Of a DNA stretch of 64,000 nt, positions 27,638 through 37,774 are shown one piece after another (position 1 is the stretch's first letter; the number at the start of each line of letters is the position of its first letter). Position numbers and translations under genes: made by a program. The notes under the pieces were generated by a model, which searched no databases, was not told the DNA's origin, and saw only the letters and a program-made list of their open reading frames with translations. Origin of the DNA: Bacteroidales bacterium (lineage in GTDB: Bacteria; Bacteroidota; Bacteroidia; Bacteroidales; ML635J-15); assembly GCA_031275085.1 (NCBI GenBank), contig JAISPG010000041.1, positions 146,620 through 210,619 on the forward strand, read 5' to 3'.

Positions 27638-28909
27638 TTATTTTTTACTTTTTATATAATCGGTGTATTTTTTTATACTTTCTTCTTTTGCATTTTTGCC
27701 GGCTTCATAAAAAACTATTCCGTCAATTTTATCGGGCAGGTATTGTTGTTCAACATAGTTATTATCAAAAGAATGGGCATATTTATAATCTTTGCCATAA
27801 TTAAGATTTTTCATCAGTTTCGTCGGAGCATTTCTTAAATGAAGCGGAACTGGTAAATTACCTGTTTCTCTAACCATAGCAAGAGCTTTGTCTATTGCCA
27901 TGTAAGCGGAATTACTTTTGGGACTTGTTGCAAGGTAAATTGTACACTCCGAAAGTATTATACGTGCTTCAGGCATGCCTATTTTACTTACTGCTTCAAA
28001 ACAGGTATTCGCAAATAATAATGCATTCGGGTTTGCTAATCCTATATCTTCGGCAGATAAAATAACTAATCTGCGTGCAATAAACTTAATATCCTCTCCT
28101 CCTTCCAGCATTCTTGCCAGCCAATATACGGCGGCATCTGCATCTGATCCTCTTACCGATTTTATAAAAGCAGAGATAACATCATAATGTTGTTCTCCTG
28201 ATTTGTCATACAGAGCTATATTTTCCTGTAATTTGTCGACAACATTTTTGTTATTTATTATAATTTCACCGTCTGTTGCCGAATTAGTAACCAATTCGAG
28301 CAGATTGTACAGCTTGCGGGCATCTCCTCCTGAAAATCTGTAAAGAGCATCTCTTTCTTCAATTATTATCTTTAGTTTTTTTAATTCTTCATCTTCATTT
28401 ATTGCCCTGTCGATAAGTTTGTCAAGATCTCTTTCTTCCAGATGCTTTAACACATAAACCTGTGTTCTTGATAATAGCGGTGATATTACTTCGAAGGATG
28501 GATTTTCGGTAGTAGCTCCTATCAAAACCAGAGTTCCGTCTTCCACTGCGCCTAATAGCGAATCCTGCTGCGATTTATTAAAACGATGGATTTCATCAAT
28601 GAACAATATCGGATTCGCTTTTGAGAACAGATTATTTTTACGTGCTTTGTCAATTATTTCCCTTACATCCTTAACGCCGCTATTTATAGCACTTAAAGTA
28701 AAAAAATTCCTGTCGGTCATTTTGGAAATAACATTTACAAGAGTTGTTTTTCCTACTCCCGGAGGTCCCCATAATATCATAGAAGGAACCTTGCCCGATT
28801 CTATTATTTTTCTTAAAGGTGCATTTTCTCCAACCAAGTGTTCCTGTCCTACATATTCATCAAAATTTTGCGGACGTAATCTCTCTGCCAGTGGTTTCAA
28901 AATAGCCAT
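27638..28909 (-). CDS. rarA: Replication-associated recombination protein A (AAA+ ATPase)
   Basis: From MAILKPLAERLRPQ (start 28909) the protein has 423 aa. The Walker A motif GPPGVGKT is at about 48-55 and the Walker B ILFIDEIHRFN near residue 100. The sensor region GATTENPSFEV and a C-terminal MgsA/RarA oligomerisation domain follow (AVYWLARMLEGGEDIKFIAR, RRLVILSAEDIGLANP). RarA acts at stalled replication forks and is related to clamp-loader ATPases. An upstream ATG at 28948 is less likely because it adds 13 AT-rich residues not usual in the family. Confidence 0.95.
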   Translation of the reverse strand: MAILKPLAERLRPQNFDEYVGQEHLVGENAPLRKIIESGKVPSMILWGPPGVGKTTLVNVISKMTDRNFFTLSAINSGVKDVREIIDKARKNNLFSKANPILFIDEIHRFNKSQQDSLLGAVEDGTLVLIGATTENPSFEVISPLLSRTQVYVLKHLEERDLDKLIDRAINEDEELKKLKIIIEERDALYRFSGGDARKLYNLLELVTNSATDGEIIINNKNVVDKLQENIALYDKSGEQHYDVISAFIKSVRGSDADAAVYWLARMLEGGEDIKFIARRLVILSAEDIGLANPNALLFANTCFEAVSKIGMPEARIILSECTIYLATSPKSNSAYMAIDKALAMVRETGNLPVPLHLRNAPTKLMKNLNYGKDYKYAHSFDNNYVEQQYLPDKIDGIVFYEAGKNAKEESIKKYTDYIKSKK

Positions 28910-28976
28910 GAAATAATTTTTTGAAATGTAAAGATACAGGATTATCAATCAATCTGCAAGCCAAAACCCGAAACTG

Positions 28977-29795
28977 TCAAAAATTAAAATTATCAGGGTC
29001 GGGACCTGTCCTCTTACCCCGGTCAAGTCCTGTAATTATTTTCATTTCCTCTTCGGTTAATTCAAAGTCAAAAATCTGAAAGTTTTCCCTGATCCTATCC
29101 TGGTGTTCTGATTTGGGGATAGTAACAACTCCCATCTGGATATCCCAACGCAGTACGATTTGAGCAATTGACCGTTCATGTTTTTTTGCAATTTTCTTTA
29201 AACTTTCAATTTCCATAATTTCTCCTCTCATCAACGGACTCCATGCCTCGTACTGAATATGATGTTTTTTACAAAAATTCAGTAATTCCGGTTGAACAAG
29301 ATACGGATGGAATTCAAGCTGGTCAACCATGGGAAGAATTTCTATATTTGCCATAAAGTCTTCCAAATGGTGCTGTAAAAAGTTAGAAACACCAATAGCT
29401 TTTATTGCTCCTTCACTATAGAGTTTTTCCATAGCTTTCCACGACTCAATACTTTTCATCCCTTTGGGCCAATGTATAAGATAGAGGTCCAGATAATCAG
29501 TATCCAGCTTTTTTAATGATTTTTCGAAAGCTTTCAAAGTAGATTCATACCCCTGATCGCTATTCCAAAGTTTACTCGTTAGAAATATCTCATCCCGGGT
29601 TATACCACTTTCTTTAATCCCCATAGCAATATATTGCTCATTATTATATGCAGCAGCAGTATCAATATGCCTATAACCGATTTGCAAAGCATACTTTACC
29701 GAATTTATTGCTGATTTTTCATTTTCAATCTGCCATGTCCCGAAACCTAACATTGGGATTTCAGTTCCATTTACCAATTTTGTATATTTATTCAT
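28977..29795 (-). CDS. Aldo/keto reductase
   Basis: The 272-aa single-domain protein is a standard-length AKR. It shows the catalytic tetrad: Asp and Tyr in GYRHIDTAAAYNNE, Lys in FLTSKLWNSD and His in LYLIHWPKG. The NADPH-binding segment TIPKSEHQDRIRENFQIFDF is near the C-terminus, and IGVSNFLQHHLED is the family signature. It reduces aldehydes or ketones (2,5-diketo-gluconate reductase-like group), with the physiological substrate unknown. It stands just downstream of the nucleoside phosphorylase gene in the same direction with a 108-bp AT-rich gap. Confidence 0.93.
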   Translation of the reverse strand: MNKYTKLVNGTEIPMLGFGTWQIENEKSAINSVKYALQIGYRHIDTAAAYNNEQYIAMGIKESGITRDEIFLTSKLWNSDQGYESTLKAFEKSLKKLDTDYLDLYLIHWPKGMKSIESWKAMEKLYSEGAIKAIGVSNFLQHHLEDFMANIEILPMVDQLEFHPYLVQPELLNFCKKHHIQYEAWSPLMRGEIMEIESLKKIAKKHERSIAQIVLRWDIQMGVVTIPKSEHQDRIRENFQIFDFELTEEEMKIITGLDRGKRTGPDPDNFNF

Positions 29796-29903
29796 TGTTG
29801 TTTATAGTACCTAGTGTTAAGTTCCTAGTACCCAGTTTTTAGTGTTTTGCTGTTAATTTTTAATTATTAATTTTTAATTATTAATTTATAATTCTTAATT
29901 ATT

Positions 29904-30776
29904 CTAAACTGCCAGTCTGTCCAAAATAATTTTCACAAGTTTTTCCATAGCAAATTTATAATCTGTGTCAAATTCTTTTGCATATCTATTAGCAATAATT
30001 ACACACACTGTAACGGCATTATGACCTAACAAAGCCGAAAGTCCAGCCAGTGCAGAACTTTCCATTTCATAATTTGTTATTCGTTTTTCGCCATAACGGA
30101 ACGATCTGATCTTTTCATTAATGTTCCTGTCCTGTATGTTAAGCCTGAGCTCTCTTCCCTGAGGTCCATAAAATCCCGGTGCAGAAATAGTTAATCCTTT
30201 TTTCATATCCTTTCCTAAGCGTTCCAACAATTCCCCGGATGAGTTGACAAAATAAGGAGTAGCAATTTTAGGATTCCAATCCATATATTTTATGAATTCC
30301 TTTTCAATACCAAGATCCGACACTTTATCACGACCTTCATAAAAGTTAAGCAATCCGTCAAATCCTATCGACATCTCAGACATAAGAAAAGATCCGATAG
30401 CAAGATCTTCCTGCAAACCACCACAAGTACCTATACGTATAAGGTTAAGTCTTTTTTTATCACTCTTAATTGTTCTTGTTTTGAGGTCTATATTTACCAA
30501 CGCATCAAGTTCATTAACAACAATATCTATATTATCGGTTCCGATACCTGTTGCTATTACAGAAATTCGTTTACCTTTATATAAACCTGTATGAGTAATA
30601 AATTCTCTGTTTTGTACTTTATGTTCTACTTTCTCAAAATGAGCCGAAATCGTTGTTACACGTCCGGGATCGCCTACCAAAATAACATTGTCGGCAATTT
30701 GTTCGGGCATCAGATGCAAATGGAAAATACTACCATCGGCATTAATGATTAATTCAGAATCTGGTATTTGTTTCAT
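29904..30776 (-). CDS. Nucleoside phosphorylase (PNP/UDP family)
   Basis: The 290-aa protein belongs to the PNP_UDP_1 fold. It has the phosphate-binding VILVGDPGRV, then ISVIATGIGTDNIDIVVNEL, the LIRIGTCGGLQEDLAIG core, and TNYEMESSALAGLSALL with the ribose-binding Met-Glu pair. It splits a nucleoside with phosphate to base and ribose-1-phosphate in salvage. Uridine phosphorylase-like specificity is suggested by general resemblance only. It is divergent from the universal stress protein gene, and the promoter of that gene overlaps its start. Confidence 0.92.
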   Translation of the reverse strand: MKQIPDSELIINADGSIFHLHLMPEQIADNVILVGDPGRVTTISAHFEKVEHKVQNREFITHTGLYKGKRISVIATGIGTDNIDIVVNELDALVNIDLKTRTIKSDKKRLNLIRIGTCGGLQEDLAIGSFLMSEMSIGFDGLLNFYEGRDKVSDLGIEKEFIKYMDWNPKIATPYFVNSSGELLERLGKDMKKGLTISAPGFYGPQGRELRLNIQDRNINEKIRSFRYGEKRITNYEMESSALAGLSALLGHNAVTVCVIIANRYAKEFDTDYKFAMEKLVKIILDRLAV

Positions 30777-30800
30777 AATTAAAAAAATATATTACATTTG
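30767..30800 (+). promoter_or_regulatory. Promoter for the universal stress protein gene
   Basis: TTTG (30767-30770) and TACATTTG (30793-30800) are spaced by 22 bp, slightly longer than ideal for the Bacteroidota consensus. The predicted transcript starts about 45 bases before the ATG at 30853. Confidence 0.5.
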
Positions 30801-30852
30801 TAACGTTTTATTAAGATAAAAGTTTTAAATTTAGGGATATTTTTTCATTTTT

Positions 30853-31689
30853 ATGTCAACAAACAAAATATTAGTTCCGACAAATTTTTCACACCAGGCT
30901 GAAATCGCATTCAGGCAAAGTGTTTATTTTTCATTGAAAACAAATTCGGAATTATATTTATTACATGTTATCCCTAAAGGTAAAAAAAATGATGAACTAA
31001 GCTCCGATAATCATATAGAACTGGTTCAAAAAAAACTGGATAAATATATTACCGAAGCCCGTAAAAACGGAGTAGAAAATATTTTTTACAGGATAGAATG
31101 CGGAAAAGTATTTCCTCAGGTTCTGGAGTCGGAAAAATTTCTATTGCCTGATTTCATCTTTTTAGGTACAGATGTTTCCAAAAGTGAAATTTCATCTATA
31201 ACATTAAGGCTTATTGACAATGTAAATTGTCCTATTGTAATATTTCGCGGACGTTTTAACAATATCGGATGTGCTAATATCGTTCTTCCTTTGGATCTTA
31301 CAAAAGAGACAAAACAGAAAATCGCTCTTACTACTGATCTGGCAAAAATATATGGTTCTACTGTACATATCGTATCAGTAACAAGTTTTTCCGATGGGAA
31401 AGAATACAGTGAACTCGAAAAACAAATAGAACAGGTAGAAGCCGTTTTTGTTAAAGAAAAAATAAATTGTACAATTAAATTAATAAAAACAAAAAATGAT
31501 GTAGAAATAATGGCTAACGCTATTAATGATTATGCTGACGATATTAATTCAGACCTTATAATTATAATGACCCGGCAGGAAAAAAAGATACAAAAGTTTT
31601 TTGTCGGAAGCATGGCTACTAAATTAATTAAAAAAGCAAATGCTCCTATATTATGTGTAAGCCCGAAAACAGCTGAAATTAAAAATTAA
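30853..31689 (+). CDS. Tandem-domain universal stress protein
   Basis: The 278-aa protein has two UspA-like alpha/beta domains. The first runs from about 1-133 (ILVPTNFSHQAEIAFRQSVY to NCPIVIFRG), the second from about 145-275 (IVLPLDLTKETKQKIALTTD, LIIIMTRQ, then GSMATKLIKKANAPILCVSP). The second domain keeps a G-S-x-x-x-x-L-I-x-x-A-x-x-P-I-L pattern close to the nucleotide-binding loop, while the first is more degenerate. Family members act in stress survival. It is followed in the same direction by a prohibitin-like gene. Confidence 0.88.
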   Translation: MSTNKILVPTNFSHQAEIAFRQSVYFSLKTNSELYLLHVIPKGKKNDELSSDNHIELVQKKLDKYITEARKNGVENIFYRIECGKVFPQVLESEKFLLPDFIFLGTDVSKSEISSITLRLIDNVNCPIVIFRGRFNNIGCANIVLPLDLTKETKQKIALTTDLAKIYGSTVHIVSVTSFSDGKEYSELEKQIEQVEAVFVKEKINCTIKLIKTKNDVEIMANAINDYADDINSDLIIIMTRQEKKIQKFFVGSMATKLIKKANAPILCVSPKTAEIKN

Positions 31690-31828
31690 GAATGAGAAAT
31701 GAGAAATGAGTAATCCGGATAAAAAAATATTTATTAAAAATCAACAACTTTTAATCAGGGACTAAACATTTTAGCTTACTATTGAACAAATAAAAATTAG
31801 AATATAAATCATTAAAAATTAAAAATTT

Positions 31829-32641
31829 ATGGATCAGAAGTATAAAAAATTAATTATTGCAGGTGCTGTTTTATTATTAGCATTAATATTATTCGGAAGT
31901 TCTATGTTCTTTATTGTTCAACCCGGCGAGCGCGGAATCGTGTTCAGACCTTTCGGTTCCGGACTGGATACTTCTCTTATAAGTTCGCCAGGATTTCATA
32001 TTGTGGCTCCATGGAATGAATTTATCGTTTATAACGTAAAAGAACGTAAAACAGAAGAGACTATGGATGTTCTGGATAAAAACGGGTTATCAATAAACGT
32101 AGAAATATCTGTACGTTTTAATCCTATACCCACTAAACTTCCATATCTTCACCAACAGTTCGGAGAAGATTATATGAATCAGCTAATAATTCCTGAAGTA
32201 CGTTCGACCGTGCGTCAGGTTATGGGTAGATATACCGCCGAAGAAATTTATTCGACCAAACGTGCCCAGGTGGAGCTTGAGATCGTGAATGAAACTACTC
32301 AGAAGTTACAGGATAATTTTGTCGAAACAAGAGCCGTATTGATAAGATCAATAAATCTTCCTCCGCAAATAAAGTCTGCAATTGAAATGAAACTGCAACA
32401 AGAACAGGAAGCATTAGCATACCAGTTCAAGTTACAAAAAGAAGAACAGGAAGCAGAACGTAAACGTATTGAAGCAGAAGGTGAAGCCAGAGCAAATAAT
32501 ATCATAAGCAACAGTCTGACACCAAATTTACTTAAAATGCGTGGTATTGAAGCTACATTAAAACTATCTAATTCCAACAATTCAAAAACTGTTATAATTG
32601 GCTCAGGATCTGATGGGTTACCACTAATACTTAACCAATAA
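31829..32641 (+). CDS. Prohibitin/SPFH-family membrane protein
   Basis: The 270-aa protein has one N-terminal membrane helix (LIIAGAVLLLALILFGSSMFF), an SPFH/PHB domain (about 30-200: VQPGERGIVFRPFG, SPGFHIVAPWNEF, VKERKTEETMDVLDKNGL) and a charged coiled coil (about 190-235, AYQFKLQKEEQEAERKRIEAE). It lacks a C-terminal membrane anchor. Such proteins build large ring or cage assemblies in the cytoplasmic or outer leaflet membrane and act as scaffolds in quality control. A strong terminator follows at 32666-32700. Confidence 0.93.
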   Translation: MDQKYKKLIIAGAVLLLALILFGSSMFFIVQPGERGIVFRPFGSGLDTSLISSPGFHIVAPWNEFIVYNVKERKTEETMDVLDKNGLSINVEISVRFNPIPTKLPYLHQQFGEDYMNQLIIPEVRSTVRQVMGRYTAEEIYSTKRAQVELEIVNETTQKLQDNFVETRAVLIRSINLPPQIKSAIEMKLQQEQEALAYQFKLQKEEQEAERKRIEAEGEARANNIISNSLTPNLLKMRGIEATLKLSNSNNSKTVIIGSGSDGLPLILNQ

Positions 32642-32665
32642 ACTAAGAAAAATTTATATTAAATT

Positions 32666-32700
32666 AAAAAAAACGCTTCTATTGCAGGAAGCGTTTTTTT
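32666..32700 (+). terminator. Rho-independent terminator after the prohibitin gene
   Basis: AAAACGCTTC and GAAGCGTTTT flank a short loop (TATTGCAG) and are followed by a T run. The stem starts about 27 bp after the prohibitin stop codon. Confidence 0.85.
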
Positions 32701-32739
32701 AATATTTTGTTAAAATACTTTTTTTTAAAAAAATATTAT

Positions 32740-32747
32740 TATATTTG
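32740..32747 (+). promoter_or_regulatory. -7 box for the T9SS protein gene
   Basis: TATATTTG is an exact TAnnTTTG match 43 bp before the ATG at 32791. The -33 region at the usual distance is only T-rich. Confidence 0.45.
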
Positions 32748-32790
32748 TTAAGTTTATTAAACTTATTATTAATTTTAAAATTAGAGAATT

Positions 32791-34119
32791 ATGAAAAAAT
32801 TTACAATTATTATTATTGCTGTTCTTGTAAGCAGTATGATGTTTGGACAATCCAGATTAGATCCTTCTAAAATAGAAAAATCTGTTGATTTTAATGTTAT
32901 TGATGATGCAAAAAGCGAATGGGTAGGCGGATCTTTTGTAAGTTGGTGGTCAAATGCATCCGTAGGAGATGAATTCTTCATTGTTGGCTCAAATTTTACT
33001 GAAGTAGGAGATCAAATCAGCAAAATACGATTTTATCACCATCTTGGAACTGTAAATTTTACAGGTGGATCATCTGCAACTTTTACAAATACCAGTTATA
33101 CTGTAAATATTTATGAAAACCCAACTTTAACTGAACCTGCAGGAATAACAGGTGCTTATGAAACAAATATTGGAACTCCTGTTGTAACAAAAACGGTTAC
33201 TCTAACTCAAGCTGAAAGCGGAACTAATTATGAATTAGAATTAGATGCTCCTTATACTGTAACTACAAATACTTTCTGGGTATCTGTTAAATTTAATAAC
33301 GGACTTGGAGCAATGAGATTAGCTTCAACAGGAACTTCAACAAATGAGGGATACTTTATGTATTATTCATATGTTGATGAAGGAACCCCATGGGGACCAT
33401 ATATTGTTGACACTGACTTTGGTACGACTGGTGCTCCTAGTTTTAGAGCTTTGGGAATATCTCTTTTTATTGATGATGGTAATCCTATTGTAGAAGAAGT
33501 TGATCTTGGCACTTGGTTTATTAACAACGTAGATGATCAAGATGAGATATCTACAATTACACTTGAAGCTAACGAAAGTTTAATATTAATCCCTGTCGTC
33601 TGGAATTATGGTCCTGATGCTACTGGTCTGCCTACTACATTAACAGCTACAGCAAATGGAGAAGAACTAATTAATTTAAACATTTTATCTTCACCATTGG
33701 ATGCAGGTCGTGGGTTCCTTTATAGTGATCCTGACACAGAAGCTCCATATACATGGACTGCTGCAGAACTAAATGATTTAGGGCTAACAGGAAGTTTTAA
33801 TGTTGTATTATCTGTTCCTTATCCAGACGATACTGATCCTTCAGATAATACATTTACTTTATCGGTAACCCGCCATGTATCGGTTCCTTCAAATACTACT
33901 GATAACGTTTCTGTTTTCCCAAATCCATCAAACGGAGAATTTAATGTAACTGTTGCTGATAATTCAGTAGTTAATGTTGTTGATGTTACAGGAAGAATAA
34001 TTGAAACACAGGTTGTAAATGCTGGTTCTACATTAAATTTCAATCAAACTGCAGGAATGTATTTTATACAGGTTGAAAGCAACGGAAAAGTAGAAACTCA
34101 TAAAGTTATTGTACAATAA
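32791..34119 (+). CDS. Secreted protein with T9SS type A sorting domain
   Basis: The 442-aa protein has a signal peptide (MKKFTIIIIAVLVSSMMFGQ). A beta-rich N-terminal region with NSFxx/Y-rich strands and a second Ig-like region (TTLTATANGEELINLNIL) follow. The C-terminus is a T9SS type A sorting domain of about 70 residues, opening VFPNPSNGEFNVTV and ending GKVETHKVIVQ. The Asp/Glu-rich, Cys-free body is typical of surface proteins of this phylum. No enzymatic motif was found. It has its own terminator. Confidence 0.85.
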   Translation: MKKFTIIIIAVLVSSMMFGQSRLDPSKIEKSVDFNVIDDAKSEWVGGSFVSWWSNASVGDEFFIVGSNFTEVGDQISKIRFYHHLGTVNFTGGSSATFTNTSYTVNIYENPTLTEPAGITGAYETNIGTPVVTKTVTLTQAESGTNYELELDAPYTVTTNTFWVSVKFNNGLGAMRLASTGTSTNEGYFMYYSYVDEGTPWGPYIVDTDFGTTGAPSFRALGISLFIDDGNPIVEEVDLGTWFINNVDDQDEISTITLEANESLILIPVVWNYGPDATGLPTTLTATANGEELINLNILSSPLDAGRGFLYSDPDTEAPYTWTAAELNDLGLTGSFNVVLSVPYPDDTDPSDNTFTLSVTRHVSVPSNTTDNVSVFPNPSNGEFNVTVADNSVVNVVDVTGRIIETQVVNAGSTLNFNQTAGMYFIQVESNGKVETHKVIVQ

Positions 34120-34166
34120 TAATATTTGATTATCCTGTTCTGAAATAGATTACAGGATTAAAATAT

Positions 34167-34205
34167 AATACCGATGAACGTTAAAAGTTCATCGGTATTT
34201 TTTTA
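34167..34205 (+). terminator. Rho-independent terminator after the T9SS gene
   Basis: AATACCGATGAAC (34167-34179) and GTTCATCGGTATT (34187-34199) are perfect complements with a GTTAAAA loop, followed by six T. Confidence 0.85.
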
Positions 34206-34573
34206 ATCCAATTCGTTAAATGTTAAAACTTAAAATCAGTGAATTAGATGTTTTATTGTTCATTGAAATTAACCCGTTTTATTGTTCCTGAATCCCGTAG
34301 GGATTTAAGCCCGGTAAAAAGAATATACCAAATAGATAAAACATGCTGTAGGCATGTAACTTTACAACATCAATAGCCGCATATCTGACGGCATGCACCT
34401 GACAATTTATATAACCTCTTTACCAGGTTATTCATACCTGACGGTATTAAAAATATTTGATTATATTTTAATTTTGTTTTATTTAGCAAATCACCCTTCT
34501 TATACGCCAATAAACTTAAATCATTCTGGGTATTTTTTTCAGAAATGTTTACTATTAAAGTGAATTATAAAAT
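34206..34573. other. Intergenic region with degenerate repeat fragments
   Basis: This 370-bp gap has no ORF that I can support. It contains fragments such as AATCCCGTAGGGATT, ATGCTGTAGGCAT and CCTGACGGTATT, short self-complementary pieces that recur in Bacteroidota intergenic DNA, and AT-rich filler. No tRNA or other RNA gene was recognised. Confidence 0.4.
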
Positions 34574-34612
34574 AAAAAAATAGACCATCTTAAAAAGATA
34601 GTCTATTTTTTT
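34574..34612 (-). terminator. Terminator of the ribosomal-protein block
   Basis: AAAAAATAGACCATCT and AGATAGTCTATTTTTT (one mismatch) flank a short loop. On the minus strand it follows the rplQ stop by about 20 bp with a T run, ending transcription of the 33-gene block. Confidence 0.8.
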
Positions 34613-34631
34613 AGAATAAAATTCTAAATTA

Positions 34632-35189
34632 TTATTCTTTATTTTCTTCCTGAGATATTGAACCTTCTGCTTCTTTGTTAATATCATTTACTTCTGTTTT
34701 TTGTTCATTAACCACAGGTTCTTCAACAACTACTTTTGTTTCTACAGGAGTTTTTTCACCTGATGATTTAGCCTTGGTACGTGAGCGACGGTTTGTTTTC
34801 TTTTTAGTTTCTTTAGAAGATAACATTGCTTCATTATAATCAACGAGTTCAATAATGCACATATCTGCATTATCTCCCAAACGTGTTGCCGTACGAAGTA
34901 TTCTGGTATAACCACCTGGTCTGTCTCCAACTTTTATTGCAATATCACGAAAAAGTTCAGATACGGCATATTTATTTTCAAGATAGCTGAAAACAACCCT
35001 TCTATTATGTGTAGTATCTTCTTTTGATTTTGTGATTAATGGCTCAACATATTTTTTTAACGCTTTAGCTTTTGCGACTGTAGTTGTTATTCGTTTATGT
35101 AAAATTAACGAAGAAGCCATATTTGATAACATTGCTTTCCTGTGAGAGCTTGTTCTACCTAAATGATTTATTGTTTTATTATGTCTCAT
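34632..35189 (-). CDS. rplQ: 50S ribosomal protein L17 with acidic extension
   Basis: The first ~120 residues are classical L17 ([51 protein letters not shown]). The protein continues for about 60 residues of Lys/Glu/Ser-rich sequence ending in a strongly acidic stretch ([13 protein letters not shown]), longer than the usual 115-130 aa of L17 and typical for Bacteroidota. It sits on the large subunit near the exit tunnel. It is the last gene of the block, 11 bp after rpoA. Confidence 0.96.
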   Translation of the reverse strand: MRHNKTINHLGRTSSHRKAMLSNMASSLILHKRITTTVAKAKALKKYVEPLITKSKEDTTHNRRVVFSYLENKYAVSELFRDIAIKVGDRPGGYTRILRTATRLGDNADMCIIELVDYNEAMLSSKETKKKTNRRSRTKAKSSGEKTPVETKVVVEEPVVNEQKTEVNDINKEAEGSISQEENKE

Positions 35190-35200
35190 CTCTACAAATA

Positions 35201-36193
35201 TTATTCCTTATCTAATTTATATTTTGCTGTATCCATTCCGAAATTAAGGTTCTTTGCATCTAAAAGAGCTTCTAATTCTGTTAAAGATTTTTTACCGAAA
35301 TTTCTGAATTTTAAAAGATCTGTTTTATTGAATTGAACCAAATCACCGAGAGTTTCAACTTCTGCTGCTTTCAAACAATTAAGAGCACGAACCGACAGAT
35401 CTAAATCTACCAGTTTTGTTTTCAATAATTGGCGCATTCTTAGTACTTCTTCATCAAATTCATCATTTTCTTGTTTTTCATCACTATCTAAAGTGATTTT
35501 TTCATCAGAAAATAACATAAAATGGTGAATAAGTATTCTGGCAGCTTCTTTTAAGGCATCTTTAGGATGAATAGATCCATCAGTATTGATTTCCAGAATT
35601 AATTTTTCATAATCTGTTTTTTGTTCTACACGCATGTTTTCGACAATATATTTTACATTACGTATAGGAGTGAAAATGGAACTGATCGGAATTACACCTA
35701 TTATATCATCTATAAGTTTATTTTCTTCAGCAGGTACATAACCTCTTCCTTTTATTATGTTAAACTCCATTTTAAGAGTTACATTAGAATTCATTCGGCA
35801 AATAAGCAATTCCGGATTAAGAATTTTAAATCCTGATAAAAATTTACCTATATCACCAGCTCTGAATTCTTCCTGTCCGGATATTGTAACTGTAACACTT
35901 TCGTGATTAACATCTTCTATCTGTTGTTTAAATCGGACTTGCTTAAGCTGTAAAATAATTTCGGTTACATCTTCCATTACACCGGGGATAGTTGAAAATT
36001 CATGATCAACTCCATCAATTTTAACAGATGAAATTGCAAACCCCTCAAGAGATGAAAGTAAAATCCTTCTTAATGCATTACCTACAGTAATACCATATCC
36101 TGGCTCTAACGGACGGAATTCAAATTTTCCATTAAAATCGTCAGATTCAAGCATTATTACTTTATCAGGTTTTTGAAACGCTAAAATTGCCAT
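35201..36193 (-). CDS. rpoA: RNA polymerase alpha subunit
   Basis: The 330-aa protein has the N-terminal dimerisation domain ([28 protein letters not shown]) and the C-terminal helix-hairpin-helix alpha-CTD ([40 protein letters not shown]) joined by an acidic linker. It nucleates core polymerase assembly and contacts promoter UP elements and regulators. It lies between rpsD and rplQ as in most bacteria, 11 bp from each. Confidence 0.98.
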   Translation of the reverse strand: MAILAFQKPDKVIMLESDDFNGKFEFRPLEPGYGITVGNALRRILLSSLEGFAISSVKIDGVDHEFSTIPGVMEDVTEIILQLKQVRFKQQIEDVNHESVTVTISGQEEFRAGDIGKFLSGFKILNPELLICRMNSNVTLKMEFNIIKGRGYVPAEENKLIDDIIGVIPISSIFTPIRNVKYIVENMRVEQKTDYEKLILEINTDGSIHPKDALKEAARILIHHFMLFSDEKITLDSDEKQENDEFDEEVLRMRQLLKTKLVDLDLSVRALNCLKAAEVETLGDLVQFNKTDLLKFRNFGKKSLTELEALLDAKNLNFGMDTAKYKLDKE

Positions 36194-36204
36194 TTATCTA
36201 TTTT

Positions 36205-36813
36205 TTATTTTGAATATAATTCAACTATTAATTGCTCTTTAATATTTTCCGGAATATCTTCTCTTTCCGGAATAGACATAAATTTACCGGATAATGAGTT
36301 GTCATCCCATTCCATCCATGGATATTTACTGTGATTAAAACCGCTTAAACTATTAGTCACTAATTCCAGAGATTTTGATTTTTCACGAACACTGATAATA
36401 TCTCCAGGTTTTACGGTATATGAAGGAATGTTACATAATTTACCGTTTACCATAATATGACGATGCGAAACAAGCTGACGGGCAGATGCTCTTGTCGGAG
36501 CAATACCTAATCTAAATACTACGTTATCCAATCTGGATTCAAGTAATTGAAGTAAAACAACACCTGTTACACCTTTGCTTCTTGTTGCTCTATCAAAGGT
36601 ATTACGAAATTGTTTTTCCAACATACCGTAAGTATATTTTGTTTTTTGCTTTTCTTTTAACTGAGTTCCGTATTCCGACGTTTTTCTTCTCTTTTTATTT
36701 AAACCATGCATTCCCGGAGGGTAATTCTTTTTTTCTAATACCTTATCCGGGCCAAAAATTGGTTCACCAAATTTTCGTGCAATTTTAGTTTGTGGTCCTC
36801 TATATCTTGCCAT
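36205..36813 (-). CDS. rpsD: 30S ribosomal protein S4
   Basis: The 202-aa protein begins [18 protein letters not shown] and carries the S4 RNA-binding domain ([39 protein letters not shown]). It lacks the N-terminal zinc-binding Cys motif and is thus of the zinc-free type. S4 is a primary 16S rRNA binder and, in other bacteria, a repressor of the alpha operon. Confidence 0.98.
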   Translation of the reverse strand: MARYRGPQTKIARKFGEPIFGPDKVLEKKNYPPGMHGLNKKRRKTSEYGTQLKEKQKTKYTYGMLEKQFRNTFDRATRSKGVTGVVLLQLLESRLDNVVFRLGIAPTRASARQLVSHRHIMVNGKLCNIPSYTVKPGDIISVREKSKSLELVTNSLSGFNHSKYPWMEWDDNSLSGKFMSIPEREDIPENIKEQLIVELYSK

Positions 36814-36838
36814 TGTCTAAAACTTTTAAAATAAATAA

Positions 36839-37228
36839 TTATACTCTTCTTCTTTTTGATGGACGGCATCCGTTATGTGGCAAAGGAGTTACGTCAACAA
36901 TCTCGGTAACTTCAATTCCTAAGTTATGTAAAGTTCTGATAGCTGATTCTCTACCTGCTCCAGGTCCTTTTACATAAGCTTTTACTTTACGCAATCCCAA
37001 ATCAAACGCAACTTTTCCACTATCTTCAGCAGCCATCTGGCCTGCATAAGGAGTGTTTTTCTTGCTACCTCTGAATCCGTTTTTACCGGAAGAGGACCAT
37101 GAAATAACTTGTCCTTCGTTATTTGTCAATGTAACAATAATGTTATTAAACGAAGTGTGAATGTGAGCTTGTCCTGTAGCATCTACTTTTACTACACGTT
37201 TTTTTGTTACTCTTGCTTTTTTAGCCAT
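36839..37228 (-). CDS. rpsK: 30S ribosomal protein S11
   Basis: The 129-aa protein shows the S11 core ([49 protein letters not shown]) and the C-terminal [18 protein letters not shown]. It sits on the platform of the small subunit near the mRNA exit. It is 10 bp from rpsM. Confidence 0.98.
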   Translation of the reverse strand: MAKKARVTKKRVVKVDATGQAHIHTSFNNIIVTLTNNEGQVISWSSSGKNGFRGSKKNTPYAGQMAAEDSGKVAFDLGLRKVKAYVKGPGAGRESAIRTLHNLGIEVTEIVDVTPLPHNGCRPSKRRRV

Positions 37229-37238
37229 ATCTACTTAA

Positions 37239-37604
37239 TTATTTCTTTTTATTGGCAATAGTTTTCTTTTTACCTCTACGAGTTCTTGCATTATTTTTCG
37301 TATGCTGTCCTCTCAACGGTAATCCGATTCTGTGACGAACACCACGATAACAACCTATATCCTGCAAGCGTTTAATATTCAACTGAACTTCGGAACGTAA
37401 TTCGCCTTCTACTCTGAAAGTACTAATAATCTGACGAATTGCAGCCGTTTGTTCATCATTCCAGTCTTTAGCTTTGATATCACGATCGATTCCGGCTTCT
37501 TGCAAAATCTTATTTGCTCTGCTACGACCAATTCCGTAGATGTAGGTAAGCGCTATCTCACCACGCTTATTGTTAGGTATATCTACACCTGCTATTCTTG
37601 CCAT
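37239..37604 (-). CDS. rpsM: 30S ribosomal protein S13
   Basis: The 121-aa protein begins [20 protein letters not shown] and has the helix-two-turn-helix region and the basic C-terminal tail ([16 protein letters not shown]) that reaches the P-site tRNA. It contacts the large subunit in the head bridge. Full length. Confidence 0.98.
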   Translation of the reverse strand: MARIAGVDIPNNKRGEIALTYIYGIGRSRANKILQEAGIDRDIKAKDWNDEQTAAIRQIISTFRVEGELRSEVQLNIKRLQDIGCYRGVRHRIGLPLRGQHTKNNARTRRGKKKTIANKKK

Positions 37605-37642
37605 ATTCTATTTTTAATTAAATTATTACAAATTAATAAATT

Positions 37643-37759
37643 TTATCCCTGACGTTGTTTAAACTTAGGATTTTTTTTGTTTATCACGTAAATTCTTCCT
37701 TTTCTTTTAACGATTATACAATCGTCACTTCTTTTTTTTACAGATGCTCTTACTTTCAT
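37643..37759 (-). CDS. rpmJ: 50S ribosomal protein L36 (zinc-free type)
   Basis: This 38-aa gene lies between rpsM and infA, its usual place. The protein starts [11 protein letters not shown] and ends [12 protein letters not shown]. It has a single Cys instead of the CxxC...CxH zinc ribbon, so it is the Cys-minus form that does not need zinc. The frame is bounded by ATG at 37759 and TAA at 37643. Confidence 0.93.
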   Translation of the reverse strand: MKVRASVKKRSDDCIIVKRKGRIYVINKKNPKFKQRQG

Positions 37760-37774
37760 TATTATAAAATATTT

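Noticed and set aside
34206..34573. tRNA or small RNA gene
   Set aside because: No cloverleaf-compatible stems or conserved T-loop (GTTCRANNC) could be found.
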